16,361 nt of DNA. Source: Rickettsiales bacterium UBA1997. Its GTDB lineage: Bacteria > Pseudomonadota > Alphaproteobacteria > Rickettsiales > UBA1997. The DNA lies in NCBI GenBank assembly GCA_002335845.1, contig DDCV01000146.1, forward strand, positions 1 to 16,361, read 5' to 3'. Both the position numbers and the translations under genes were made by a program. How positions within the stretch are numbered: the stretch's first letter is position 1; each line of letters starts with the position of its first letter. Shown here one piece after another: positions 16,032 to 16,361 of this stretch. The notes beneath the pieces were generated by a model that ran no database searches, was not told the origin of the DNA, and saw nothing but the letters and a program-made list of their open reading frames with translations.

Positions 16032-16172
16032 TTATTTGTTTTTTAGATTATTATTATTATTTTTAAGCTTTAAATATCTTGCTATGCTAAAAATAGCCAT
16101 GCTTACTGTTAATAATAAAGTTGCTAGATATGATAAATTTATATAAAAAGAGTAATCAAACATATTATCCAT
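16032..16172 (-). CDS. ccmD: CcmD-like small membrane protein (haem exporter subunit), putative
   Basis: This 46-residue ORF reads MDNMFDYSFYINLSYLATLL (1-20), LTVSMAIFSIARYLKLKNNN (21-40) and a short Asn/Lys tail. It has one transmembrane helix (about 13-31), an aromatic N-terminal patch ending in FYINLSY, and a positively charged cytoplasmic tail. This is the layout of CcmD (FYIWxSY, then an L/V/A-rich helix, then R/K-rich tail), which helps CcmC hand haem to CcmE in cytochrome c maturation at the inner membrane. The gene is convergent with sucB and shares its hairpin. ccmC, the usual neighbour, is not upstream, where a tRNA starts on the other strand; scattered ccm genes are common in reduced alphaproteobacteria. 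An alternative start is Met4 (16163). Small size keeps this a tentative call. Confidence 0.6.
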   Translation of the reverse strand: MDNMFDYSFYINLSYLATLLLTVSMAIFSIARYLKLKNNNNNLKNK

Positions 16173-16209
16173 GCTATTTACTTACAAATAATCTTATAAA
16201 AGATTTAAA

Positions 16210-16326
16210 ATGGCATTATACATTTTATTAATAACAATTTCAATATTTAATACTGCATTAAATATAGTAATTAGTATAATCGGCATATTGCTTGCAAAAA
16301 ATAAATACCACTTGTATTGTTCTTAA
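16210..16326 (+). CDS. possible 38-residue hydrophobic peptide, doubtful
   Basis: ATG at 16210 opens a frame of 38 residues (MALYILLITISIFNTALNIV, then ISIIGILLAKNKYHLYCS) ending 7 nt before the tRNA. It would be almost wholly a transmembrane helix with a short basic tail. There is no Shine-Dalgarno, no family I recognise and no operon partner. A/T-rich DNA produces such hydrophobic runs by chance, so this is more likely noise than a gene. Confidence 0.15.
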   Translation: MALYILLITISIFNTALNIVISIIGILLAKNKYHLYCS

Positions 16327-16333
16327 ACTAATT

Positions 16334-16361
16334 GCCTAGATAGCTCAGTCGGTAGAGCAAA
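16334..16361 (+). tRNA. 5' part of a tRNA, cut by window edge
   Basis: GCCTAGA (acceptor 5' strand), TA, D stem GCTC, D loop AGTCGGTA and D stem GAGC form the start of a standard tRNA. The anticodon lies beyond the window, so the amino acid cannot be read. The 5' half resembles tRNA-Phe (GCCxxGATAGCTCAGTCGGTAGAGC) most, but this is not decisive. Confidence 0.85.

Noticed and set aside
1..16361. CRISPR array, phage genes, toxin-antitoxin pair or defence island
   Set aside because: No regularly spaced repeats, no phage structural or defence-type proteins, and every sizeable ORF is a recognisable housekeeping family.

Overview
The window is a low-GC (about 30% by eye), gene-dense chromosomal segment of a Gram-negative, probably alphaproteobacterial, organism. 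The protein repertoire (MurC, SucA-SucB pair, HI0933-type flavoprotein, RhlE-like helicase with a long basic tail, a CcmD-like peptide) and the strong A/T bias would suit a Rickettsiales-like or otherwise host-associated lineage. This assignment is inference: there is no rRNA in the window. The degraded insertion sequences argue against a streamlined free-living SAR11-type genome, which would have similar GC.

Layout: 1-70 is the 5' part of tRNA-Arg(ACG) on the minus strand, cut by the window edge. 303-962 (minus) is a serine esterase of the phospholipase/carboxylesterase family. A 344-bp divergent spacer holds a perfect 9-bp inverted repeat and an extended -10 element. 1307-5055 is a tightly packed operon: murC, a GNAT acetyltransferase, a flavodoxin/WrbA-like protein and a class II DAHP synthase, with junctions of -8, +3 and -14 nt. 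5056-5887 has no intact gene: it holds an IS3-family remnant with its catalytic core deleted, a probable IS256-family terminus, and unassigned sequence. 5888-6607 (minus) is an exported beta-carbonic anhydrase. After a 532-bp gene-free spacer, 7140-11679 is a second tight cluster (+2, +2 nt): DEAD-box RNA helicase, ABC-F ATPase, HI0933-family flavoprotein. 11914-15985 is sucA-sucB, the E1 and E2 of 2-oxoglutarate dehydrogenase. A structured hairpin separates sucB from a convergent 46-codon minus-strand ORF at 16032-16172 that looks like ccmD. The window ends in the first 28 nt of another tRNA on the plus strand.

Functionally the window is mostly core metabolism: peptidoglycan precursor synthesis (MurC), entry to the shikimate pathway (DAHP synthase), the TCA cycle (SucAB), CO2/bicarbonate equilibration in the envelope (carbonic anhydrase), translation/RNA maintenance (DEAD-box, ABC-F, tRNAs) and probably cytochrome c maturation (CcmD). 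I see no defence system, CRISPR array or obviously new multi-gene system. The points worth a second look are the probable ccmD, the IS graveyard, the overlapping mixed-function operon, the divergent regulatory spacer, and the near absence of Shine-Dalgarno sequences before any gene.
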